DNA of 6,829 nucleotides from Nitrospinaceae bacterium (GCA_016763735.1 JAESTE010000020.1:1-6829), one strand, 5' to 3'; shown: positions 1 to 6,802, counted from the stretch's first letter. Notes: generated by a model not told the origin, from the letters alone. Translations and numbers: made by a program.

Positions 1-1
1 A

Positions 2-379
2 TTTTTGGTGTCTCGTTATTTGTTGAGGGATTGGGTGGAGGAAAAGTTTGGAAAGAAAGTCAGAGGTGTAAACGATAACTTATGCGAAAAACCTCTCAAT
101 AGTGTTTTATTCTTCAGATTGATTCCGCTATTTCCTTTTTTTGCTGTCAATATAGGTTTTGCCTTGTCGCAGGTTCCCATGAAATTTTTCTTTTGGGGGA
201 CGATGTTTGGAAAATTGCCAGCAACGTATATTTACACCAATGCGGGAAGTAATCTGGCAACAATCAATTCCTTTGCAGAAATCATATCCATGAAGGTTTT
301 GGGTTCCTTGTCACTTCTGGGTATTCTAGCTCTTATCCCGGTTTTTTATAAGAAAATGAAAGCCTCAGAAGAGTCTTAG
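2..379 (+). CDS. TVP38/TMEM64 family (VTT-domain) inner-membrane protein, 3' part only
   Basis: The reading frame is open from base 2 (TTT TTG GTG) to TAG at 377-379, so the gene starts upstream of the window. The visible ~125 residues match the C-terminal half of TVP38/TMEM64 (SNARE-associated/VTT) proteins, which are usually about 220-240 residues. Counting from the TTG at base 5, the conserved core is the FFRLIP..P stretch at residues 36-44, a glycine at 51, a T..G..P...Y pattern at 66-75 and a glycine at 81. A hydrophobic helix at about 95-115 is followed by a short basic tail (YKKMK). The VTT family includes DedA-like proteins linked to lipid flipping or transport and envelope homeostasis; the substrate of this member cannot be told. 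The gene is co-directional with the next ORF but 92 bases apart, and no convincing terminator lies between them. Confidence 0.85.
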   Translation, partial: FLVSRYLLRDWVEEKFGKKVRGVNDNLCEKPLNSVLFFRLIPLFPFFAVNIGFALSQVPMKFFFWGTMFGKLPATYIYTNAGSNLATINSFAEIISMKVLGSLSLLGILALIPVFYKKMKASEES

Positions 380-471
380 AACTTCAAAGTCTTTTCAACG
401 CTTGACTGGAAGCTTCAATTAAGGTTAACTAACTTTTCCTTACTAAACTAAGAGATCAGAAGGAATTTATA

Positions 472-657
472 ATGGCAGAAAGACACAGAACACCCAAAAT
501 GGCGCAGTTCCTTAAAGACAATAAGAAGAGCCTTGAAGAATTTGGCAATCGCAAAGGTGAGAAGTATGTGCGCGAGCCATGGATGCTAAAAGCCAACCCG
601 GCGGCTGAACATTCGGTTGAAATTGAGGTCGAAGATTGTCAGTGTGATGGTAACTAG
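472..657 (+). CDS. Small hypothetical protein, 61 aa, with C-terminal CxC motif
   Basis: I do not recognise the family. The start is well supported: AGAAGGA at 458-464 lies 7 bases before the ATG, and the frame closes with tandem in-frame stops (TAG TAA, 655-660). The product is soluble, with no signal peptide or membrane helix. Its N-terminal half is basic and probably helical (residues about 8-25, rich in K and E). Its last third is acidic and ends with two cysteines spaced CxC (residues 57 and 59) just before the terminus. A CxC near the tail could bind metal or form a redox pair, but that is inference. A possible promoter is TTGACT at 402-407 with a weak -10 (TTAACT, 425-430; 17-base spacer). 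The gene sits alone before a strand switch. The good ribosome site and double stop argue that it is real. Confidence 0.6.
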   Translation: MAERHRTPKMAQFLKDNKKSLEEFGNRKGEKYVREPWMLKANPAAEHSVEIEVEDCQCDGN

Positions 658-721
658 TAAGGATTGAAACAGTTATCTTTTAGAGGTTTGATAGGGGAAT
701 ATCGCAGTAGACGCCTATTTC

Positions 722-740
722 AACCGGGCGTGGCCCGGTT
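722..740. terminator. Perfect hairpin between convergent genes, possible bidirectional terminator
   Basis: AACCGGGC at 722-729 and GCCCGGTT at 733-740 form a perfect 8-bp GC-rich stem with a 3-base loop (GTG). It lies between the end of the 61-aa gene (plus) and the end of phnW (minus), and the phnW stop codon (TAA, 741-739) overlaps the stem. Neither side carries a T-run, so this is not a textbook intrinsic terminator. The position and symmetry still suggest transcript-end formation or 3'-end protection on both strands. Confidence 0.5.
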
Positions 741-1808
741 AGCAGACTTCTTTTAGCACTTTCAAAAACCGTTGAAACTCTTCCTGCTTGATATCCCCCA
801 TATTAGCGATACGAAAAATACTTTCGCTCAGGTTTCCCTGCCCAGCATAGATGACGAATCCGTTAGACTTCAATTTGGCGTGTAATTTTTCATAGCTCAG
901 TCCCTTCGGTAGTTTTAATCCGGTCAAGCAATTGCTACGCCAGCCTTCGGGAATTAAAAGCTCCAAGCCAAGATTTTTGAATTCGTCACGCAAAAAATTA
1001 GCCGCATCCCCATATCGTTTTATTCTTCCCGCTACCGTTTCTTCGATCAGCTCATCGAGTGCAACATCGAGCGCGTAATGCGCTGGGATAGCCGGGGTGA
1101 AGAGCAGTCCTCCCGTTTCCTGGGCTTTGTGGTATCCCGTTAGATTGAAGTAAAGGGTGCGTGCGGGAATTTTGATCAAGCGTACCAGGTCTTTTTTGCG
1201 GAACAAAACAAAAGACACCCCTGGCACTCCTTGCAGGCATTTGTTGGCGGTTCCGACTGCGAGATCGACGGAGGTGAAGTCCATTTCATCTCCCGCCAGA
1301 CTGCTGATGCAATCTACCAGAAAAACTTTGCCATATTTTTTTGCCAGTTCCCCAACAGCCTGTAGCGGATTGAGCAGTCCGGTTGTTGTTTCGTGGTGTA
1401 CCAGGGAAACCACTTCAATGTCACTTTGCTTTTTAAAATACCTTCGATGTCATCCAGGTTCGGCGGAACTCCCCAGTCGAGCTTGATTGTGTGGCGATGG
1501 AAATTATAAACATCGCAGAGTTTACCGATGCGTTCGCCATAAACGCCATTTTCGATGACCAGCATGGAACGTCCTGAAGTTAAGGAAGACGATACCGCCA
1601 TTTCCAATGCCGCAGTCCCTGATCCTGAAACCAGGACCGATGTAAATTCTTTTTCGATATTGAAAGCCTGTAGAAGTTTGCTGCGAATAGCGGCCATTAA
1701 ATCAGTAAATTCTTTTTCACGATGGCAGAGGTCGGGCAAGGCCATGGCCTGTCGCACTTTGTCTGTAATGTTAACAGGGCCGGGATTGAGCAAAACGGTT
1801 CGAGTCAT
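739..1808 (-). pseudogene. phnW: 2-aminoethylphosphonate-pyruvate aminotransferase (PhnW family), split by a -1 frameshift
   Basis: This family of PLP enzymes (aminotransferase class V, fold type I) converts 2-aminoethylphosphonate and pyruvate to phosphonoacetaldehyde and alanine in the cytoplasm. The ATG is at 1808. The first frame carries the N-terminal NPGP motif (residues 8-11), CHRE (29-32) and the cofactor-phosphate loop SGSGTAALE (61-69). It then runs out of homology and stops at 1314. The rest continues in the -1 frame from about 1431 to TAA at 741-739: LVHHETTTGLLNP, the PLP-ring aspartate in VDCISS, the Schiff-base lysine in ANKCLQGVPG, and a C-terminal GFVIYAGQ...FRIAN stretch. 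Joined at 1431 the product is about 356 residues, near the family length of about 360-370. The lysine falls at about 190 and the aspartate at about 166, close to Lys194 and Asp168 of the Salmonella enzyme. As read, the first frame alone lacks the catalytic lysine, so it would be inactive. The cause may be a lost A in a run of five, a sequencing error, or recoding. No clear Shine-Dalgarno precedes the ATG. No other phosphonate gene is in the window. Confidence 0.88.
1430..1437 (-). other. T TTA AAA slippery heptamer / A-run at the phnW frameshift point
   Basis: On the minus strand the frame-0 codons read ATT TTA AAA AGC. The bases T TTA AAA (1437-1431) fit the X XXY YYZ pattern of -1 ribosomal slippage in the correct phase. 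Slipping back one base gives AAG CAA AGT GAC, exactly the frame that carries the rest of phnW. The same site is a five-A run, and one more A would also restore the gene. Possible stimulators are weak: GAAGG lies only 3 bases upstream, and a 5-bp stem (GTGGT 1413-1409 with ACCAC 1397-1393) starts 17 bases downstream, further than usual. Loss of one base is the simpler reading. Confidence 0.5.
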
Positions 1809-1884
1809 GAGATATGATTGGCTAAAGGTTTAAAATTTTGATCAGTTTACCTTACACAGAGACTTGCGTACACAGGGAAAATAC

Positions 1885-2676
1885 ATGCATTGCTATAGGC
1901 ACCCTTCCTGTTTTAAACTCAAGAGGATGCGAAAATATCTCTTCATATTGGGACTGGCTTTTTTGTTTATTGCGGATATAGCAAAGGCCGACTATTCCAG
2001 CCTGACCCTTCCTCGTATTGCCTATGAGGGGGGTAACGACAACGCTCGCCCAGAGGCATTGAGAAGTCTGCTGGCCCAGATTGCGCGCCGCACATCGGTG
2101 GAGGTCAATCGCGAACCCATAGTATTGAAGCTTTCTGATCCCAACCTGTTTAAGTATCCCTTCATTTATTTAGGGGGCGATAAAGCGTTTGAGCCTTTTC
2201 CAGATAGTGACTTGAAAATATTGCGCAAATATTTAAGCTATGGCGGATTCCTTTTTATTGATGATAATTCTGCCGAACTCGATTCGGGATTCGACCAATC
2301 TGTTAGGAAGCTGGTCGCGAAACTTTTCCCTCAAATGCCATTAAAGGATATTCCTCGTGACCATTCTGTGTTCCGTTCGTTTTATTTGCTCAATACCGTT
2401 TCAGGCCGAGCGATTATTAAATCCTATTTAGAAGGCGTTTCGCTGAAAGGGCGAACCGTGCTCATGTATTCGGCCAACGATCAGGCGGGTGCCTGGTCAC
2501 GGAATAAGTTGGGCGACTGGAATTACGATATTTTGGCTGGCGGGTATCGCCAGCGACAATTATCGATACGGCTTGGGGTCAATATCATCCTCTATGCGTT
2601 GACGCTCGACTATAAGAAGGACATGGTGCATTTGCCAATTATTCTTGAACGTCTTCGCAGGTACCAATCGCCATGA
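1885..2676 (+). CDS. Exported DUF4159 domain protein
   Basis: The product is 263 residues with an N-terminal signal peptide: a hydrophobic stretch at about 18-31 and a likely cut after AKA (residue 35). After it comes a DUF4159 domain: LPRIAYEGGNDN (about 42-53), YPFIYLGGDKAF (91-102), a KYLSYGGFLFIDD stretch (115-127), a DIPRDHSVFRSFY stretch (155-167), and a C-terminal part with YSANDQAGAW and a GVNIILYALT helix (231-240). DUF4159 resembles the class I glutamine amidotransferase fold but has no known enzymatic role. It is usually found beside VWA/BatA-type membrane proteins. Start choice: the ATG at 1885 has AGGGA 6 bases upstream. The ATG at 1927 has AGAGG too close but would give a textbook 21-residue signal peptide; a TTG at 1864 is less likely. 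The stop overlaps the next start (ATGA), so the two genes are probably translationally coupled. I see no convincing promoter in the 76 bases between it and the divergent phnW. Confidence 0.85.
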   Translation: MHCYRHPSCFKLKRMRKYLFILGLAFLFIADIAKADYSSLTLPRIAYEGGNDNARPEALRSLLAQIARRTSVEVNREPIVLKLSDPNLFKYPFIYLGGDKAFEPFPDSDLKILRKYLSYGGFLFIDDNSAELDSGFDQSVRKLVAKLFPQMPLKDIPRDHSVFRSFYLLNTVSGRAIIKSYLEGVSLKGRTVLMYSANDQAGAWSRNKLGDWNYDILAGGYRQRQLSIRLGVNIILYALTLDYKKDMVHLPIILERLRRYQSP

Positions 2677-4925
2677 ACGGGTTAGCGAAAATTTTCGGGT
2701 TCGATCCTAAAGACTACGACCAGTGGCAGGTGAACTGGGCACCGGAAGACCCGTGGTTGATTGCCATTTCCATTGGCTTGATGATGCCTCTTGCGCTTTG
2801 GTTTTTCTGGACCAGTCTGAGAAGGATAAGTTCGAAACCACAAAAGGTTTTTCTTTTTTTGCTTCGTGTTGCCGCTTTTTCGCTTCTGCTGATTATTTTG
2901 TTACGCCCGGAATTGGAATTTAAGAAAAGTCATTCTCTGAAAAACCACATCGCAATTTTACTCGATAACAGCAAAAGTCTTTCCATTAAAACTTTTCCTA
3001 AGGAAGTCCTCAGGATTGACCTCATAAGGGAAACGCTGGAGTCGAATGAAAAATATTTTGACCAGCTAAAAAAGGATTTCCAGGTTGATACTTATTTTGT
3101 GTCTGATGGAATCGAAAAAGTAAGTTCAGGATTGAAAAATTATCAGGCCCATCGCCCGTATACAGATTATCGTCGTGTCCTGGAAGAATTAAACAAAATT
3201 TATGAAAACAAATCGCTTCAAGGAGTATTTCTTTTTTCAGACGGGGCCGACTTGACTCAAGAACCTGGAGAAATATCGCCGGATATATTGAAGTCGCTTA
3301 CAAGAATAAACGGCCCCGTGCATACCCTGCAGGCAGGCAGTAACGATCAGTTTAGAGATTTGGCATTGGAATCTGTTTCAGCTCCCGACTTCGGATTCGT
3401 CCAGCAGTCTGTGCGCTTATCGTTGACCGTGTTCTCATCTGCGTTGGGCAATCGTAATGTTCCCTTGGTGTTGAAAGAAGGCGATCGTATTCTTGTTTCG
3501 AAGATTATTGAAATTCGCGAAGATCAGCAAAAATATAAAGTGGACTTGCAGTTCACGCCACGAAAAATTGGCAAGCGTATTTATACTTTGAATTTGCCGC
3601 GTTTTGCCGAGGAGTCCATTCTCACCAATAATCAGAAAGAGTTTGAGGTTGATGTAGCGCGGGACCGAATACGCATCTTACATTTAAACGGTCGTCCGTC
3701 ATGGGACTCGCGATACCTGCGCGAAGTTTTAGCGAATAACCCCAGGGTAGACCTGCTCTCGTTTTTTATTTTGCGTAACCTCGGTGATGATGTCGTTGCG
3801 CCAACCTCTGAGCTTAGCCTGATACCTTTTCCTTCCAATCTTTTGCTCGATGACTATTTAAGCTCTTTTGATCTGATCATTTTTCAGAACTTCAAGTATA
3901 AGCCTTTTATCGATAAAAAATATTTGTTCAATATCCGCAAGTATGTTGAAAAAGGCGGGGCTTTTTTGATGGTCGGTGGTGAGCTCTCTTTTCAGGGCGG
4001 CGGCTATTCGCGCACCCCGATTGAAGATATTTTGCCGGTGCGTTTCAAAGATATTGCGACACGTTTTATAGACAAAGAATTTCGCCCAAAAATCAGTGGC
4101 GATTTTTCTAATCACCCGATTTTACGTTTGGAAAAAGAGTCGAATGAGGAGGTCTGGAGTGCCTTGCCACCCTTGCACGGGGTGAACCTGGGGCTTATCG
4201 CTAATAAAGATGTCTATGTTCTGCTTAAAAATGAATCCGAATCTCCGATTCTTGTGGTAGGTGAGTTTGGGGAGGGTAGAACTGCTTTGCTGGCCACGGA
4301 TTCTGTTTGGAGCTGGGGTTTTGGAAAGGCGGGGGGTAGATATTTTCATCGATTTTGGAACAATGTCATCGACTGGTTGATTGCCGAGCCTAAAACGCGT
4401 CGCCTGCAATTGGAGTCTGATAAGGAGCGCTATCGGGAAGAAGAACAGGCTTTGATAAAGTTTAAATTGCTGAAGAAAAATTATCAACCGGCTGCAAATA
4501 TTACAGGTAAACTGACCCTCTCTTCTCGTTCAGGCGAGGTCATCACAAAAGAGTTGAAGACGGATAAACTGGGTGGGCAAGTGTTTTCCTTTCTTCCTGA
4601 ACAAGCTGGGTTTTATGAGGCTGTGATAGAGATAGAAGGCTTGCAGGAAAAGATTATGTTTTCTGTGTTGAAAGACAATGCAGAATTTGAAAAGCCTCTG
4701 GTGAACGATTTTGTCCTGAAAAAAATTGCCCAGGTTTCAGGCGGCCAGTATAGGGTGCTTAATGGTGCTAATGATTTAAGTGCGCTTCAGTTTGAGAACC
4801 CTGAAATAAAAGTTAAAAGCCATAGTCGATCTTTTTCTCTTTGGGAAAATTGGTGGGCTTATGGTCTCGTTGTCGGATTTTTGTTTCTGGACTGGTGGCT
4901 CAGGCGAAAAGCGGGGTTGAGTTGA
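2673..4925 (+). CDS. Large membrane protein with VWA domain and glutamine-amidotransferase-like domain
   Basis: The protein is 750 residues. Two N-terminal membrane helices (about 28-47 and 59-77) flank a basic loop (R50, R51, K55, K58), which places the N-terminus and the bulk of the protein in the periplasm. A VWA-like domain follows with a complete MIDAS set: DNSKS (D98, S100, S102), T164 and D190 in FLFSDG. Residues about 228-328 look like a beta-rich linker. An amidotransferase-like domain (about 332-570) contains ILHLNGRPSWDSRYLR, DLIIFQNF and the elbow YVEKGGAFLMVGGELSF (424-440), then a GGGY stretch and a late FGEGRTALLATDS strand. There is no cysteine anywhere in the protein, so the amidase nucleophile is absent and a binding role is more likely. 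Another beta region (about 578-665) precedes a last helix (about 727-742) and a basic tail (RRK). The ATG overlaps the DUF4159 stop. Related pairs in other genomes often sit with MoxR ATPase, DUF58 and BatA genes; none is present here. Exact function is unknown; an envelope assembly or maintenance role is inferred. Confidence 0.85.
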   Translation: MNGLAKIFGFDPKDYDQWQVNWAPEDPWLIAISIGLMMPLALWFFWTSLRRISSKPQKVFLFLLRVAAFSLLLIILLRPELEFKKSHSLKNHIAILLDNSKSLSIKTFPKEVLRIDLIRETLESNEKYFDQLKKDFQVDTYFVSDGIEKVSSGLKNYQAHRPYTDYRRVLEELNKIYENKSLQGVFLFSDGADLTQEPGEISPDILKSLTRINGPVHTLQAGSNDQFRDLALESVSAPDFGFVQQSVRLSLTVFSSALGNRNVPLVLKEGDRILVSKIIEIREDQQKYKVDLQFTPRKIGKRIYTLNLPRFAEESILTNNQKEFEVDVARDRIRILHLNGRPSWDSRYLREVLANNPRVDLLSFFILRNLGDDVVAPTSELSLIPFPSNLLLDDYLSSFDLIIFQNFKYKPFIDKKYLFNIRKYVEKGGAFLMVGGELSFQGGGYSRTPIEDILPVRFKDIATRFIDKEFRPKISGDFSNHPILRLEKESNEEVWSALPPLHGVNLGLIANKDVYVLLKNESESPILVVGEFGEGRTALLATDSVWSWGFGKAGGRYFHRFWNNVIDWLIAEPKTRRLQLESDKERYREEEQALIKFKLLKKNYQPAANITGKLTLSSRSGEVITKELKTDKLGGQVFSFLPEQAGFYEAVIEIEGLQEKIMFSVLKDNAEFEKPLVNDFVLKKIAQVSGGQYRVLNGANDLSALQFENPEIKVKSHSRSFSLWENWWAYGLVVGFLFLDWWLRRKAGLS

Positions 4926-4985
4926 CCCAAGGCCAACCTGAATATTTCCTTACACAATCTTTACATTACTTTAACCAAAACTTCA

Positions 4986-5014
4986 TTGTTAATCAGGCCT
5001 TTATCTTGTAAAAT
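4986..5014 (+). promoter_or_regulatory. Predicted sigma70-type promoter for the 5094 gene
   Basis: TTGTTA (4986-4991) and TAAAAT (5009-5014) are separated by 17 bases, each with one or two departures from consensus. Transcription would start near 5021, giving a leader of about 70 bases. It lies in the AT-rich 168-base gap after the VWA gene, and its presence suggests the next gene is transcribed on its own. Confidence 0.5.
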
Positions 5015-5093
5015 CAATTTGTGATAGTGATTAAGGAAACTTCGTTTCACCTCCAGCAATAAAACTCTTTCCAAAAGAAAATTACTTTAAAAA

Positions 5094-6428
5094 ATGGCAA
5101 AAAAAGTTGAAAAAGGTAGCTTGAATATACGCAAATGGGTTCGAGACCGGATCCTTTTCCTTGCGGTAGGAATATTCGTATTTGGTGCTGCGGGCTATAT
5201 CGGCGCGGATAAAGTATTCGACAGCCACAGCATCTGGTTTCACCCTGTCCGCGAGTTTGCCTTGTTGATTTCTTTGATCGGTGTTATTTCGCTCGGCTAC
5301 GAAGTTTTTCTACGCGAGTTGACCTTCAACGAATATAAGGAAGCGTTGCAGGAAATTGTCAATCCCGATGCGGTTCGTTTGGGGATACTAGGTATCTTTA
5401 AAAATCGTTCTGAACTGGCACAGGCTACTTCTTTCGAAGTATTGTTTGGAAATGTGAAGAAAGAGGTTTTTATAGGGGGTTCTTCCTTGTTATCCATTTC
5501 TACTGCCAGCCGCGAACTGATCAAGGATAAAGTCCTTAGTGGAATCAATGTTCGTTTGTTGGTCATGGACCCGAACTCCCCAGTGGTGGAGCTAATTACA
5601 AAGCAGGGCGGCGGTCGTCACACGTTTCTCAACGAAATTAAGACCTCACTGCTTTTATTGCAAAAACTGTATCACGAAATTGAAGACGCGAATACGTCAG
5701 GAAAAGGTGAGTTGCTTGTCCACAGTTATGACACCATCCCTTCTCATTCATTCATTTCAATTGATGCGCAAAGCTCTTCCGGAATGATCATCGCCGATAT
5801 TGGTCCTTATCTCGGGCGCAGTACGCCGCGACCGAGTATGCAGGTGGTTAATAAAAAGAACGGCATGTTCGGCTACTGGAAAGAGATGAACGATATCATG
5901 TGGGAAAGCAGTAAACCGGTAAAGATGGAAGCGGTCGACCCATCCGCAGTCAAAAGTAAGACTTTAGTTTTGGCGAGTGGAAGTGAAACAGAGTTTTACG
6001 ATTCTGAAAGCGATAGCTGGAAGAAAGCCTCCGTTTGTCAGATGGGTAACGGCTGGCGCAGTATCAAAGGTGGCCAGTGGGTATGGGTTCGCGAAACCGT
6101 AACAAAAGAAGAAGCCATAACCGGCAGCCAGAAAAAACTCCGTGTGCAATTTAATCTGCCCATTGGAAGTGCGGGTTCTATCCACACGGCGGAAATGTTG
6201 TTGCGTTCCGACGACACCTGTCACATCACGGTGAACGATGTGCGTTTATTGCAGGAATATGGTGGTGCCGAATATCCCGATCCTTTCCTCATTGATATTG
6301 ACCAATATGTCCATACCGGGGACAACACCATCACCTTCGAATTGGTCAGCTACGCCAAACCCAACGCAAAAGCCCCGGAAGATAACCCAACCGGTATCGT
6401 CTACCGCCTCCACGTCGAATATTCCTGA
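5094..6428 (+). CDS. Two-helix membrane protein with degenerate PLD-like domain and C-terminal galactose-binding-like beta-sandwich
   Basis: The protein is 444 residues. The start is fixed at ATG 5094: an in-frame TAA lies at 5088-5090 and the next methionine is at residue 158. No clear Shine-Dalgarno is visible, only an A-rich leader. A very basic N-terminus (K3, K4, K7, R13, K14, R17, R19) precedes two membrane helices (about 19-38 and 54-72), so both ends should be cytoplasmic. Residues about 90-275 resemble phospholipase-D-like domains: FEVLFGNVKKEVFIGGSSLL (114-133), KVLSGINVRLLVMDPNSPVV (146-165), then SHSFISID (217-224) and a YLG stretch. The HKD catalytic motif is not intact: H218 is followed by F220 where lysine is expected, so activity is doubtful. 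Residues about 290-444 look like a jelly-roll ligand-binding domain, with GQWVWVRE (327-334), RSDDTCHITVND (371-382) and IDQYVHTGDNTITFELVSY (402-420), the pattern seen in sugar-binding modules of glycosidases. No family name is certain. It could be a membrane sensor or scaffold. Confidence 0.7.
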   Translation: MAKKVEKGSLNIRKWVRDRILFLAVGIFVFGAAGYIGADKVFDSHSIWFHPVREFALLISLIGVISLGYEVFLRELTFNEYKEALQEIVNPDAVRLGILGIFKNRSELAQATSFEVLFGNVKKEVFIGGSSLLSISTASRELIKDKVLSGINVRLLVMDPNSPVVELITKQGGGRHTFLNEIKTSLLLLQKLYHEIEDANTSGKGELLVHSYDTIPSHSFISIDAQSSSGMIIADIGPYLGRSTPRPSMQVVNKKNGMFGYWKEMNDIMWESSKPVKMEAVDPSAVKSKTLVLASGSETEFYDSESDSWKKASVCQMGNGWRSIKGGQWVWVRETVTKEEAITGSQKKLRVQFNLPIGSAGSIHTAEMLLRSDDTCHITVNDVRLLQEYGGAEYPDPFLIDIDQYVHTGDNTITFELVSYAKPNAKAPEDNPTGIVYRLHVEYS

Positions 6429-6621
6429 TAATTTTTGGTGTTTCCCCTTTGCAATTAATGGGCGGGGATTCGTGTGGGCTTTGCGATTTCCAGGCCAGCC
6501 TTATCACGCAAATAAAGCGGGGTAGGCCAAATTCCACAGCTCAGCCAACTTATTTTAAACAAAGGGTTAATTCCTTCCTCATCGCGCTGGTTTTGGGCGG
6601 TATCTCACCGTAAATCAATTA
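6429..6621. other. Intergenic region without a supported gene; possible minus-strand coding remnant
   Basis: No terminator hairpin follows the gene ending at 6428. On the minus strand, 6604-6455 is open for 49 codons without a start codon or ribosome site. Its last ~24 residues read GIWPTPLYLRDKAGLEIAKP, then a short tail and TAA. The PLYLRDKA part reminds me of the C-terminus of TsaB proteins (P-x-Y-x-R-D-K-A), so this may be the eroded 3' end of a lost gene or part of a dispersed repeat. A plus-strand ORF of 51 codons (6458-6613) overlaps it but has no Shine-Dalgarno. Neither is called as a gene. Confidence 0.25.
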
Positions 6622-6649
6622 TTGACAGGGTAGGGCAGACTGCTATAAT
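6622..6649 (+). promoter_or_regulatory. Perfect-consensus extended -10 sigma70 promoter
   Basis: TTGACA (6622-6627) and TATAAT (6644-6649) both match consensus at every base. The spacer is 16 bases, and a TGC directly before the -10 adds the extended -10 element. Upstream DNA at 6611-6621 is AT-rich, as in an UP element. Transcription would start near 6655-6657 and run toward the gene at 6811. Promoters this close to consensus usually drive highly expressed genes, stable RNAs or tightly repressed genes. Confidence 0.85.
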
Positions 6650-6726
6650 CCCGACTTCTATGACCTTTTCGTCTCAGGTTTGTGGCTAACATATTATAGT
6701 TACAAGGCTAAAGGGCTTTTTAGAGG

Positions 6727-6802
6727 GGGCGGGTTTGGTGGCTTATTGCCGCCTATATAATATAGTAACGTTTCTTCTGTTTTTCTGTCGAGATTGGCGG
6801 AG
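6727..6802 (+). promoter_or_regulatory. 5' leader with competing GC-rich pairings that may mask the ribosome site
   Basis: The leader runs about 155 bases from the promoter to the ATG at 6811. It has one CCGCC segment (6749-6753) and three possible partners. GGTGGC (6737-6742) closes a tight hairpin with GCCGCC (6748-6753) over a 5-base loop. GGCGG (6728-6732) can pair with the same segment. GGCGG of the Shine-Dalgarno GGCGGAG (6796-6802) can also pair with it. These pairings exclude one another, so the leader could open or close the ribosome site. No T-run follows the hairpin directly, so attenuation by termination is less likely. I do not recognise a known riboswitch class. Confidence 0.35.

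Noticed and set aside
1..11. An 11-base string (ATTTTTGGTGT) that recurs at 6431-6441
   Set aside because: It is short and AT-rich. One copy is inside a coding region and there is no flanking similarity, so chance is the likely explanation.
1157..1833. Plus-strand open frames at 1157-1486 and 1555-1833
   Set aside because: They lie antisense inside phnW, whose protein signature on the minus strand is unmistakable; their translations show no domain features.
3632..4487. Minus-strand open frames at 3632-3838, 3858-4115 and 4122-4487
   Set aside because: They are shadows of the 750-aa VWA protein, whose frame is continuous and conserved through this region.
4912..4940. Possible terminator after the VWA gene (GGTTG at 4917-4921 with CAACC at 4933-4937)
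   Set aside because: The stem is only 5 bp with a long loop and no T-run follows.
6458..6613. 51-codon plus-strand ORF starting ATG GGC GGG
   Set aside because: There is no Shine-Dalgarno, it overlaps the possible minus-strand remnant, and its stop lies just upstream of the strong promoter. The composition does not look like a protein.
6754..6765. Second TATAAT (6756-6761) in the leader
   Set aside because: No acceptable -35 lies at the right distance; the AT-rich run is explained as part of the leader behind the consensus promoter at 6622-6649.
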